Positions 1-8,282 of a stretch of 64,000 bases of DNA are shown piece after piece. Source of the DNA: Paenibacillus_T sp033239625 (lineage in GTDB: Bacteria > Bacillota > Bacilli > Paenibacillales > Paenibacillaceae); contig NZ_BTCK01000025.1 in NCBI RefSeq assembly GCF_033239625.1, forward strand, positions 26,279 through 90,278, written 5' to 3'. The number at the start of each line of letters is the position of its first letter. Position 1 is the first letter of the stretch. The notes below the pieces were generated by a model. It saw nothing but the letters and a program-made list of their open reading frames with translations. It ran no database searches and was not told where the DNA came from. Position numbers and translations under genes: made by a program.

Positions 1-1219
1 CATGCTGCTCACGCCCCGTCACGCCTCTCTTGCGGAAATCGCGCGGCGTCATGCCGGTTGCCTTGCGGAACACGTTGGAGAAGTAGTGGGCATCGTTGTA
101 CCCCACCTTGAACGCCACTTCATACGTCTTATCGTTCGTTGCCAGCAGCAGCTCCATCGCTTTGCGAATGCGCATCTGCATGACGTATTCGATGAACGTC
201 TCGCCGGTTTCCTGCGCGAAAATTTTGCTAAGATGCGAGGGACTCATGCGAACATGCGCCGCCGCATCTTGAAGCGAGAGTTTATCATCGCCGATGTGCG
301 CATCGATGAACGATTTCACATCCCGCAGCTGATCATTATAGCGGCCTGCCGCCTGCGCACGCCACGTCCAGAATTGCTCCGCTACAAGGAGCAGATAACG
401 GACAGCATCCTCCGATGACCGTACTTCCGCGATTGCCTGCGTGAAGCGCTGATGCTCCTCCGCCGATAGTTCAGGGCTTCGCAGCAGCTCGCGCGCTGCC
501 TGCCAGCACTCAACGGTCAGATCGTTCAGCGCGTACCGCCCATAGCCGGCAGCCGACCAGTCCATGCCATGAAGCGGCGCAAGGTACTCTCGAACGAACG
601 ACTCTGTTTCTGCCGGGACGCCGACTTTCAGGAACGAGATGAATCGCTGACGATCCAGATGCACATGGGAGGGAGCCACTGCTGCACTGGACATTCCAAC
701 CGCTCCAGCTGCACCGACCATACCGCCGATGCCATCCATCCCAAGTCCAGCAGTGCCGCCTCGCTCAGCTGTACCCCCAGGTACATCGCGCTGCGCCGCA
801 AGCCGATTCGCAAGCTTCTCCAGCCGTTCGCGCTCTTGGCGCTGGCGGTCAATCTTGCAGCTGACCTCTTGCAGGAGCTTCACGATATCCGCGGCGCTAA
901 CCGGCTTCAAGCAGTAGTCCTCGACGCCAAGGCGAAGCGCCTCGCGTGCATATTGGAACTCATCGTGACCGCTCAGGATGATGATCTTCATCTCCGGGTA
1001 TTTGTCCCGTACGATTCGGCTTAGCTCCAAGCCATTCATGAATGGCATCTTAATATCGGTAATGAGAATGTCAGGCACATGCTGATCGATCAGCGGCAGC
1101 GCGACCTCGCCATCCGGCGCATCCCCGCAGTAGGTGAACCCTTCCTGCGTCCATGGAATGCAATCGCGGATATTCTCGCGGATCAATATTTCGTCGTCAA
1201 CCAGCATCACTTTTTTCAT
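1..1219 (-). CDS. YesN-type response regulator (CheY receiver + AraC HTH), 3' end outside the window
   Basis: The protein starts MKKVMLVDDE and has a CheY receiver with the likely phosphoacceptor Asp55 in ILITDIKMP. A glycine/alanine-rich linker follows, around residues 155-185. The C-terminal AraC-type double helix-turn-helix carries the signature region YNDAHYFSNVFRKATGMTPRDF, read in two pieces. About 406 codons are visible and the frame is still open at base 1, so the stop lies beyond the window. The start ATG at 1219 sits inside the last codons of the upstream kinase gene (about 23 bases overlap), with GGGAGG ahead of it, so the pair is translationally coupled. By family it is the DNA-binding partner of the adjacent YesM-like kinase and probably activates the divergent sugar importer at 3342; the target is inferred from position. 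Confidence 0.93.
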   Translation of the reverse strand, partial: MKKVMLVDDEILIRENIRDCIPWTQEGFTYCGDAPDGEVALPLIDQHVPDILITDIKMPFMNGLELSRIVRDKYPEMKIIILSGHDEFQYAREALRLGVEDYCLKPVSAADIVKLLQEVSCKIDRQRQERERLEKLANRLAAQRDVPGGTAERGGTAGLGMDGIGGMVGAAGAVGMSSAAVAPSHVHLDRQRFISFLKVGVPAETESFVREYLAPLHGMDWSAAGYGRYALNDLTVECWQAARELLRSPELSAEEHQRFTQAIAEVRSSEDAVRYLLLVAEQFWTWRAQAAGRYNDQLRDVKSFIDAHIGDDKLSLQDAAAHVRMSPSHLSKIFAQETGETFIEYVMQMRIRKAMELLLATNDKTYEVAFKVGYNDAHYFSNVFRKATGMTPRDFRKRGVTGREQH

Positions 1220-3029
1220 AGATCGTTCCTCCCATGCGGTGCGGAATCTTCAGGATGACGCGTGTGCCGGCCTGCGGTTCGCTGTACAGCTCGACGCCGT
1301 ACGCCTCGCCATAATACAGCCGGATGCGCTGATGAACGTTGTGGAGCCCGAAGCCTCCCGACACTTCGTCGCCGGTTTTCTCCGGCAGACGCCCCTTCGC
1401 CAGCAGCTCGCGAAGCTCGGTGAGCCGCTGCTCGGTCATGCCGATGCCGTCGTCCTCGACGGCCAGCATCAGGCATCCGCCTGCATCGACGGTTGCGGCG
1501 ATCGTTATCATGCCGCGTCCGCGCTTGTTCTTGATGCCGTGATACAGCGCGTTCTCGACGAGCGGCTGGAGCGTCATTTTGAGCAGATGAATGTTGAGCA
1601 GCGAATCCGGCACGATAATCTCGTAGTCGAGAATATCGCGGTATCGCATCTGTTGGATGACGAGATAGCTGCGCACATGCTCGAGCTCCTCCTTCAGCGT
1701 CACCCATTCCATCCCTTTGTTCAAGCCGATTCGGAAAAATCTTGCCAACGCCTGCACGAGCCGGATGACCTGCTCATTCTTGCCGGCTTCGGCCATCCAG
1801 ATGATCGAGTCGAGCGTGTTGTAGAGGAAGTGCGGATTAATCTGCGCCTGCAGGGCGCGAAGCTCCGCCTTCTGAATGTTCTCGCGTTCCTTGATGCTCT
1901 GATCGAGCAGCTCGCGGATTTTGCCAAGCATTATATTGAAGCTGTTGCCGAGGTCAGCGATTTCATCGGACCCGGTCGGCTTGACCTTCGCTTCGAGGTA
2001 ACCGCCTGCCGCCTGCCGCATTTTGTTCATGAGCACTTGAACAGGGCGGGTGAGACGAGTCGTTACGAAGAAGTACAACGAGATCGTAAACACAAGACTG
2101 AGCGTAACGCTTATGATGATCAGCTGCCGAATCTCATCGGCGTCCCTCATCAGCTCCTGCAGCGGAACGAGGCCGACGATTTTCCAGCCGGTTAGCTGTG
2201 ATGTGGAATACATAACGAATAAGGGCTTGCCTACGGAACGTTCAACGAAGCCTTCTCGATCCTCAGCGAGCCGCGGCCCGAGATCAGCGGGTTGGAACGG
2301 GAGTGCATCTGACTTAACCGCGGACGGCATGAAGATGGGATTACCGCCCGAGCTAGCAACATAGAAGTAGCCAGTCTTACCGATCAGGCTGTCATCGCAG
2401 AACTGCCTTACGATGCTGTCATCCAAGTCGATGACGATGAAGCCGATCACTTCCTTCGTAATGCGCTGCTTGATTGTAGCCATAATCGAGATGACGTTGC
2501 GGCCTTCATATTGAAAGCCGTCGACCCGATCAAGCTCCAACGCTTCTGACGGCGGTACGTTCAGCACCAAATCCGGCTCGCCGAGCAGCTTGACGAAATG
2601 CGGATTGCGCAGCGGGTTGCGCTCCAGCTGGAACACGCCTCGGCGTTCGCTGATGCCCCGCCCATATAAATTCACCATCGAAATATTCAATACGTCTTCG
2701 TATTTGTACGTTTCGCGGTACAGCTCGAACGTGCGCAGTATCGCCTTGGCATCCTCGTACGTGTCGCTCTGGGAGAAGAGGAAGCTCAGCACTTGCGGAT
2801 TTTCTTCCAGTTCGAGCAGCTTGCCCGTATCCTGGAACAAACCGTCGATATCCCGGGCGAGCCGATCTGCTTCAAGCAGAGCGGACGCTTTGCCGTGGCC
2901 GGATATGGTCGCGAACGATTTCTGATAAGAGACGAGGCCGACGACGATCATCGGAACCGACGAGATCAGAACGAACATGACGAGCAGCTTCGCGCGAAGA
3001 CTGGACCATCGCCATCGGATCATCTTCAT
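1197..3029 (-). CDS. YesM-type sensor histidine kinase
   Basis: This is a 610-residue membrane kinase. A transmembrane helix lies at about residues 13-35 and a large extracellular Cache-like sensor follows. A second transmembrane helix is near 300 (LIIISVTLSLVFTISLYFFV), then HAMP. The His_kinase motif QINPHFLYNTLDSIIWMAE contains the phosphorylated His. The HATPase_c domain has an N box (LQPLVENALYHG), DDGIGM and a GFGLHNVHQRI G box. This is the standard layout of kinases that sense sugars or their binding proteins in Bacillota. The start ATG is preceded by AAAGGA at a rather long spacing. Its 3' end overlaps the response regulator gene. It is divergent from the ytfQ-type binding-protein gene, which suggests control of that operon (inference). 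Confidence 0.94.
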   Translation of the reverse strand: MKMIRWRWSSLRAKLLVMFVLISSVPMIVVGLVSYQKSFATISGHGKASALLEADRLARDIDGLFQDTGKLLELEENPQVLSFLFSQSDTYEDAKAILRTFELYRETYKYEDVLNISMVNLYGRGISERRGVFQLERNPLRNPHFVKLLGEPDLVLNVPPSEALELDRVDGFQYEGRNVISIMATIKQRITKEVIGFIVIDLDDSIVRQFCDDSLIGKTGYFYVASSGGNPIFMPSAVKSDALPFQPADLGPRLAEDREGFVERSVGKPLFVMYSTSQLTGWKIVGLVPLQELMRDADEIRQLIIISVTLSLVFTISLYFFVTTRLTRPVQVLMNKMRQAAGGYLEAKVKPTGSDEIADLGNSFNIMLGKIRELLDQSIKERENIQKAELRALQAQINPHFLYNTLDSIIWMAEAGKNEQVIRLVQALARFFRIGLNKGMEWVTLKEELEHVRSYLVIQQMRYRDILDYEIIVPDSLLNIHLLKMTLQPLVENALYHGIKNKRGRGMITIAATVDAGGCLMLAVEDDGIGMTEQRLTELRELLAKGRLPEKTGDEVSGGFGLHNVHQRIRLYYGEAYGVELYSEPQAGTRVILKIPHRMGGTIYEKSDAG

Positions 3030-3279
3030 AGATGGTGTCGTCCTTTCTGTCTGTATAGATCAGCCTAATGATAACAAATTTGGGTGGGGTATACGATGTA
3101 AACGCAACCATTTTGACCTAAAATCACAAAAAAAACCTACCTTTCACCCTATTGACCGAAAGCATGAACAAGAAATTCAGGTTATCGCACAAAAAAGTCG
3201 GATTTTCCTCTCCGGGCCTCAGGTTCAAATCGATAAAAAAACGAACGAAACTCGCGTATTGCTCCGTATAACCTGGCAA

Positions 3280-3296
3280 TGTAAGCGTTTTATAAT
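3280..3296 (+). promoter_or_regulatory. Candidate promoter with overlapping cre-like site upstream of ytfQ
   Basis: A perfect -10 (TATAAT) lies at 3291-3296. TGTAAGCGTTTTAT at 3280-3293 matches 12 of 14 positions of the CcpA cre consensus TGWAANCGNTNWCA and overlaps the -10. No convincing -35 is visible at the right distance, which fits a promoter needing the neighbouring YesN-type activator. Catabolite repression is inferred from the match only. Confidence 0.5.
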
Positions 3297-3341
3297 GAAC
3301 TCACACCGAACAGGTGACCGATATCTAAGGGGGATTTGAAC

Positions 3342-4325
3342 GTGAAGAGAAAAACCAAAATGTGGGGACTGCTCACGCTGACGCTGCTCATGCTGGTCGC
3401 TACGGCTTGCGGCAAAAGTGAAGACAAGAAAACGTCGGGGAGCACAAGCGACATCTCGCTCGGCTTCGCACAAGTAGGCGCAGAGAGCGGCTGGCGTACG
3501 GCGAACACGAACTCGGTCAAGGATTCGGCTGCTGAAGCGGGCTTCGATCTGAAGTTCTCCGATGCGCAGCAGAAGCAAGAGAACCAAATCAAAGCCATTC
3601 GTACATTCATTCAGCAAAAGGTTGACGTTATCGCATTCTCGCCAGTCGTTGAATCCGGTTGGGATACGGTATTGAAAGAAGCGAAGGACGCTGGCATTCC
3701 GGTTATCCTGACGGACCGTGCGGTAGATTCGGCTGACACGTCGCTGTACGTAACGTTCATCGGCTCCGACTTCGTTGAAGAAGGCAAGAAAGCAGGCCAA
3801 TGGCTGGCTGACCAATACAAAGACGCTTCGGCTGACGTGAACATCGTCGAGCTGCAAGGCACGACGGGCTCCGCTCCGGCAATCGACCGCAAATCGGGCT
3901 TCGAAGAAGCGATCAAAGGCAACTCCCACCTGAAAATCATCGCTTCGCAAACAGGCGACTTCACGCGTGCTAAAGGTAAAGAAGTTATGCAAGCGTTCCT
4001 GAAAGCGAATCCGAAGATCGACGTGCTGTACGCTCACAATGACGACATGGCGCTCGGCGCAATCCAAGCAATCGAAGCAGCTGGTCTGAAGCCGGGCGTT
4101 GATATCAAAATCATCTCCGTCGACGCAGTAAAAGACGGCATGACGGCAGCAAGCGAAGGCAAAATCAACTTCATCGTCGAGTGCAATCCGCTCCTCGGAC
4201 CACAGCTTATGGACGCTGTACGCGATGTTGTTGCTGGCAAAACGCTTGAGAAACGGATCGTAACGAAGGAAGGCACGTTCACTTCCGAAGAAGCGAAAGC
4301 AGCGCTGCCTGACCGCAAATATTAA
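3342..4325 (+). CDS. ytfQ: Galactofuranose/galactose-type ABC importer, substrate-binding lipoprotein
   Basis: A 327-residue binding protein begins with a lipoprotein signal peptide (lipobox LVATAC). The mature part closely follows E. coli YtfQ from memory: GFAQVGAESGWR, the QQKQENQIKAIRTF stretch, SPVVESGWDTVLKEAKDAG, VELQGTTGSAPAIDR and DFTRAKGKEVM, ending AHNDDMALGAIQAIEAAGLKPG. YtfQ binds galactofuranose and galactopyranose, so a galactose-type substrate is likely. GTG at 3342 is chosen because AAGGGGG sits 7-8 bases before it; the in-frame TTG at 3336 is too close. It is the first gene of the importer operon, and a hairpin terminator separates it from the ATPase gene. Confidence 0.92.
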   Translation: MKRKTKMWGLLTLTLLMLVATACGKSEDKKTSGSTSDISLGFAQVGAESGWRTANTNSVKDSAAEAGFDLKFSDAQQKQENQIKAIRTFIQQKVDVIAFSPVVESGWDTVLKEAKDAGIPVILTDRAVDSADTSLYVTFIGSDFVEEGKKAGQWLADQYKDASADVNIVELQGTTGSAPAIDRKSGFEEAIKGNSHLKIIASQTGDFTRAKGKEVMQAFLKANPKIDVLYAHNDDMALGAIQAIEAAGLKPGVDIKIISVDAVKDGMTAASEGKINFIVECNPLLGPQLMDAVRDVVAGKTLEKRIVTKEGTFTSEEAKAALPDRKY

Positions 4326-4347
4326 TCGTAACAGCCACTTGCGTAAG

Positions 4348-4383
4348 CCGCTTCGGTACGATTTATCGGACGAAGCGGTTTTT
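4348..4383 (+). terminator. Intra-operon terminator/attenuator between binding protein and ATPase genes
   Basis: Arms CCGCTTCG (4348-4355) and CGAAGCGG (4371-4378) are perfectly complementary and followed by TTTTT. A partial terminator here would give more binding protein than membrane components, as is usual in such operons. Confidence 0.8.
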
Positions 4384-4410
4384 CGCTTGCGGCAGAGAGG
4401 AGGAGCAACG

Positions 4411-5949
4411 ATGGCACAGCATACGGGGGCAGAGCCTGTACTGAAGCTGACGAACATTCATAAGCGGTTTCCCGGCGTAAGGGCGTTGTCCGGCGTTGAT
4501 TTTCGATTATTTCCCGGGGAAGTACATGCGCTGATGGGCGAGAATGGCGCCGGCAAGTCGACGCTTATTAAGGTGTTGACGGGCGTCTATTCGATCGACG
4601 AGGGCACGGTTGAGATGGAAGGAAAACGGCTCGTCGTGCACAGCCCGCAGGAGGCGCAGGCGGCCGGCATTAGCACCGTGTATCAAGAGGTCAATCTATG
4701 TACGAACCTGTCCGTTGCGGAAAATATTTATATCGGCCGCGAGCCGCGCCGCTTCGGCCGAATCCAGTGGAAAGAAATGAACCGCCGCGCCGCGCAGCTG
4801 CTCGAAGAGCGGCTCCATCTTCGCGTCGACGTGACGCTGCCGCTCAGCGAATACCCGGTCGCGATTCAGCAGCTGGTCGCTATCGCGCGAGCGATTGATA
4901 TTCAGGCGAGAGTGTTGATCCTCGATGAGCCAACCTCCAGCTTGGACCGGGGTGAGGTAGCGCGTCTGTTCGAGGTCGTACGCAAGCTGCGCAGCGAAGG
5001 AATGGCGATTCTGTTCGTTACGCACTTCATCGATCAAGTGTATGAAATATCCGATCGGATCACGATTCTGCGAGGCGGGGAACTGATTGCAGAGTACAAG
5101 GCTTCCGAGCTGCCGCGGCTTGAGCTTGTATCCCGCATGATCGGCAAGGAGCTGACCATGCTGGACGAACTGCCGAAGACGGCAGGCGAATTGCGTGCAT
5201 CGGATGCTCAGACTGCGATTGTAGAAGCAAGCGGACTTGGTCGCAAAGGCGCGATCGAGCCGTTCGATCTGTCGATCGGGCGCGGCGAAGTGATTGGTCT
5301 TGCCGGTCTTCTCGGCTCTGGCCGAACGGAGCTTGCGCGTCTGTTGTATGGCGCGGATCGGGCCGATCAAGGCAAGCTGCATATTGAAGGCGCCGGCAAG
5401 GGTGGCGTGCAGTCGCCGCGCGGCGCTATTGATGCGGGCTTGGCTTTCTGTCCTGAGAACCGGAAGACGGAAGGGATTATTGAAGATCTGACTGTGCGGG
5501 AGAACATTGTCGTGGCGCTGCAGGCGACGCGCGGATGGTTCAAGACGATTTCGCGCAAGCGGCAGAATGAGATCGCAGAAGAGTATATCAAGACGCTTAA
5601 CATTCATCCGCCGAACCCGGAACAACTGGTGAAGAATCTAAGCGGCGGCAACCAGCAGAAGGTCATTCTCGGCAGATGGCTGCTGACGCAGCCGAAGCTG
5701 CTCATATTGGATGAACCAACGCGAGGGATTGATATCGGTGCCAAGGCGGAGATTCAGCGTCTCGTGCTGACGTTGTCCCGCGAGGAAGGCATGTCAGTGC
5801 TGTATGTATCGTCCGAGCTTGAGGAAGTGCTGCGCGTCAGCGATCGAATCGCTGTCCTGCGCGATCGGGTGAAGGTGGAAGAAATCGGAAAAGACGAGAT
5901 GGATGAGCAGCGCATCATGAAAGCAATCGCAGGAGGTGAAGGCGCATGA
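4411..5949 (+). CDS. ytfR: Sugar ABC importer, double-domain ATPase
   Basis: A 512-residue cytoplasmic ATPase has two fused ABC domains, as in the ribose/galactofuranose family. The first half has Walker A GENGAGKST and Walker B VLILDEPTSSLD. The second half has a degenerate P-loop region GLLGSGRTELARLLYG, signature LSGGNQQKVILGRWL and Walker B LLILDEPTRGIDIGA. ATG at 4411 follows AGAGGAGG at normal spacing; an in-frame ATG 72 bases upstream lies in the terminator hairpin and is rejected. The stop overlaps the start of the next gene by four bases (ATGA), showing translational coupling. It energises the two permeases downstream. Confidence 0.94.
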   Translation: MAQHTGAEPVLKLTNIHKRFPGVRALSGVDFRLFPGEVHALMGENGAGKSTLIKVLTGVYSIDEGTVEMEGKRLVVHSPQEAQAAGISTVYQEVNLCTNLSVAENIYIGREPRRFGRIQWKEMNRRAAQLLEERLHLRVDVTLPLSEYPVAIQQLVAIARAIDIQARVLILDEPTSSLDRGEVARLFEVVRKLRSEGMAILFVTHFIDQVYEISDRITILRGGELIAEYKASELPRLELVSRMIGKELTMLDELPKTAGELRASDAQTAIVEASGLGRKGAIEPFDLSIGRGEVIGLAGLLGSGRTELARLLYGADRADQGKLHIEGAGKGGVQSPRGAIDAGLAFCPENRKTEGIIEDLTVRENIVVALQATRGWFKTISRKRQNEIAEEYIKTLNIHPPNPEQLVKNLSGGNQQKVILGRWLLTQPKLLILDEPTRGIDIGAKAEIQRLVLTLSREEGMSVLYVSSELEEVLRVSDRIAVLRDRVKVEEIGKDEMDEQRIMKAIAGGEGA

Positions 5950-7034
5950 CCGCGGAACCGAAAGAACGTTATTCGTCAGGCAGCAAGTCGAGCTGGATGA
6001 ACCGAGTATACAAGCATCATTTGTTCTGGCCGATGGCATTATGGATCGCACTGTTGTTATTCAATTTGTTCTACTCGCCGTCGTTCTTCAAGATCGTTGT
6101 CCGAGAAGGGCATCTGTACGGCAGCCTCATTGATATTCTGAACTTCGGAGCGCCGCTTATGATCGTCGCGGTCGGCATGACGACGGTTATCGCCACGCGC
6201 GGCATCGATCTGTCGGTCGGTTCGGTGGTGGCGATCGCAGGAGCGCTCGCATGCCAGATGATCAGCCAAGGAAGTGATCAGAACGCGCTATCCCTCGTCA
6301 TCTACGCCGTTGTAATGGCGCTCGTGTTGTCGCTGCTGCTTGGCATATGGAACGGATTGCTCGTATCCTTAACTGGCATTCAGCCGATTATTGCGACGCT
6401 CATTCTGATGGTAGCGGGACGCGGCATCGCGCAGCTTATTACAGACGGGCAAATCATTACGGTGTCGAGTACGCCGTATCAATATATCGGAGCGGGCTCG
6501 CTCGCGGGACTGCCATTCTCGATCTTCCTCGTAGCGATCGTATTCGCGATCTCAGCGCTGCTGACCCGCCGTACGGCGCTTGGCTTGTACATTGAATCGG
6601 TCGGCTGCAACCCGGAAGCAAGCCGCTTAGCCGGCATTCGGGCGAAAACGGTTATGATCATCGTGTACATGTTCTGCGGTTTGTGCGCAGGCGTCGCAGG
6701 ATTGATTCTGAGCGGCAACGTAGCGAGCGCGGACGGCAACAATGCGGGCTTGTGGATTGAGTTGGATGCGATTCTTGCCGTCGTTATCGGCGGTACATCG
6801 CTGGTTGGAGGGCGGTTTTATTTGACCGGCACCATCGTCGGCGCTCTCATGATTCAGACGTTGACGACGACGATCTACTCGGTTGGCGTCAAGCCTGAGG
6901 TAACGCTCGTCGTGAAGGCGGTCGTTGTGCTCGCGGTGTGCCTTATTCAGTCGGAACCATTCCGTAAAGCTATAATCAGTCGTTGGAAGACACGTCGTTA
7001 TCCAGCAGAGCGGGAGGTAACGCGCCATGCTTAA
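5946..7034 (+). CDS. ytfT: Sugar ABC importer permease (YtfT-like)
   Basis: A 362-residue polytopic membrane protein of the BPD_transp_2 (ribose/galactofuranose permease) family, with about eight to ten hydrophobic helices. The family motif TRGIDLSVGSVVAIAGA is near residue 80, and ELDAILAVVIGGTSLVGG lies in the C-terminal half. The start overlaps the ATPase stop by four bases, and the 3' end overlaps the next permease by eight bases. It probably forms a heterodimer with YjfF, as in E. coli. The charged N-terminal extension before the first helix (about 25 residues) looks natural. Confidence 0.92.
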   Translation: MTAEPKERYSSGSKSSWMNRVYKHHLFWPMALWIALLLFNLFYSPSFFKIVVREGHLYGSLIDILNFGAPLMIVAVGMTTVIATRGIDLSVGSVVAIAGALACQMISQGSDQNALSLVIYAVVMALVLSLLLGIWNGLLVSLTGIQPIIATLILMVAGRGIAQLITDGQIITVSSTPYQYIGAGSLAGLPFSIFLVAIVFAISALLTRRTALGLYIESVGCNPEASRLAGIRAKTVMIIVYMFCGLCAGVAGLILSGNVASADGNNAGLWIELDAILAVVIGGTSLVGGRFYLTGTIVGALMIQTLTTTIYSVGVKPEVTLVVKAVVVLAVCLIQSEPFRKAIISRWKTRRYPAEREVTRHA

Positions 7035-8007
7035 GCGACAGCATCTGCCGGTGGCGGCCACAATCGCGCTGTTCATTCTCATGTTCATGATGGGCTCGTT
7101 CCGTTATACCGGCTTTTTCTCCGTGCAAGTATTGTTCAATCTGCTCATCGATAACGCGTTCCTGCTGATCGTTGCGATCGGGATGACGTTCGTCATCATC
7201 TCTGGAGGCATCGACTTATCGGTCGGATCGATGGTCGCGCTGACGACGATGATGTCTGCAGGCTTGCTGCAGCAGGGCGGATGGCCTGCCTGGGCGGTCA
7301 TTCCGTTCGTGCTGGCAGTCGGTTCGCTGTTCGGCGCAGCAATGGGAGCGCTCATTCATTATTTCAAAATTCAACCGTTCATCGTTACCCTTGCGGGGAT
7401 GTTCCTTGCGCGGGGCCTGTGCTACGTGATCAGCATCAATACGATTACGATCGATAACGGGTTCTATACCAAGATGGCGCAGACGAAAATCAGCTTCGGC
7501 GATTACTTCATTTCGCCAAGCGTCATTATTGCGCTCGTCGTGCTCGTGCTCGCGATTTATATTGCGCATTATACGCGGTTCGGCCGGTCGACTTATGCGA
7601 TTGGCGGCAGCGAACAGTCGGCTCTCCTGATGGGATTGCCAGTCGCTCGTACGAAGATCATGGTGTACATGTTCAGCGGCTTCTGCTCCGCGATGGGCGG
7701 TGTCGTCTTCACGTTCTACATGCTGTCCGGTTATGGCCTGCATGCGGTAGGACTGGAGCTGGATGCAATTGCCGCAGCCGTCATCGGCGGCACGCTGCTG
7801 ACCGGTGGTGTCGGCTACGTGTTCGGCACCTTCGCAGGCGTCATGATCTATGGCGTCATTCAGACGCTCATCGTGTTCCAAGGCACGCTCAGCTCGTGGT
7901 GGACGCGCATCATTATCGGCATTCTGCTGTTTGCTTTCATCGTGCTGCAGCGCTTGTTCACGATGCGCAGCGATCGCAAGAGCGGCAGCGTGGAGAAGAT
8001 GGCTTAA
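7027..8007 (+). CDS. yjfF: Sugar ABC importer permease (YjfF-like)
   Basis: A 326-residue polytopic permease of the same family as its upstream neighbour. Conserved stretches are SGGIDLSVGSMVAL near residue 60, KIQPFIVTLAGMFLARGLCY in the middle, and ELDAIAAAVIGGTLLTGGVGY in the C-terminal half. Overlap with ytfT indicates coupled translation. Together with ytfR and ytfT it completes the membrane core of the importer. No strong terminator follows directly. A GC-rich hairpin and the repeated leader of a second binding-protein gene come next. Confidence 0.92.
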   Translation: MLKRQHLPVAATIALFILMFMMGSFRYTGFFSVQVLFNLLIDNAFLLIVAIGMTFVIISGGIDLSVGSMVALTTMMSAGLLQQGGWPAWAVIPFVLAVGSLFGAAMGALIHYFKIQPFIVTLAGMFLARGLCYVISINTITIDNGFYTKMAQTKISFGDYFISPSVIIALVVLVLAIYIAHYTRFGRSTYAIGGSEQSALLMGLPVARTKIMVYMFSGFCSAMGGVVFTFYMLSGYGLHAVGLELDAIAAAVIGGTLLTGGVGYVFGTFAGVMIYGVIQTLIVFQGTLSSWWTRIIIGILLFAFIVLQRLFTMRSDRKSGSVEKMA

Positions 8008-8093
8008 ATCCGAAAACCGAACTATTTTAACTTGTAATAGAAGTGCAGGAATTAATAGAGAGAGAAGCGAACGATATAGGCAGTGGTTTACAC

Positions 8094-8120
8094 GGCGGAC
8101 GGTGCCCAGCATCGTCCGCC
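8094..8120. other. GC-rich hairpin without T-tract
   Basis: Arms of 12 bases (GGCGGACGGTGC and GCATCGTCCGCC, one G-T mismatch) flank a CCA loop. No T-run follows, so it is not a classical terminator. It may protect the upstream mRNA end or pause polymerase before the second binding-protein gene (inference). Confidence 0.55.
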
Positions 8121-8140
8121 GCTGGAATGTAAAGACATAT

Positions 8141-8275
8141 GCTTACGAAGCGAGCAATTTGCTTGCAGGTGGTAATTTCAAAGAAGAAAGCAAATTGCTA
8201 AGTATGTGCTTACGTAGTAAGCAATTTGCTTGTAAGGATTAATATCGAAGAAGAAAGCAAATTGCTTTTTGGAGG
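8141..8275 (+). promoter_or_regulatory. Tandem 67/68-base regulatory leader of the second binding-protein gene
   Basis: Two aligned copies, 8141-8207 and 8208-8275, each begin GCTTACG, carry AGCAATTTGCTT about 12 bases in, and carry AAGCAAATTGCT 47 bases in. The second copy ends in the GGAGG ribosome binding site. Each copy contains direct repeats TGCTTAC and TGCTTGC/T with starts 20 bases apart, a geometry typical of AraC-family operators. The AGCAATTTGCTT and AAGCAAATTGCT segments are also mutually complementary and could pair in RNA. A third copy precedes the beta-galactosidase gene on the minus strand (15318-15385). Confidence 0.8.
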
Positions 8276-8282
8276 ATTCATC

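Noticed and set aside
3225..4457. 410-codon open frame on the minus strand over ytfQ
   Set aside because: Shadow of the lipoprotein gene; residue pattern follows from codon bias of the real gene.
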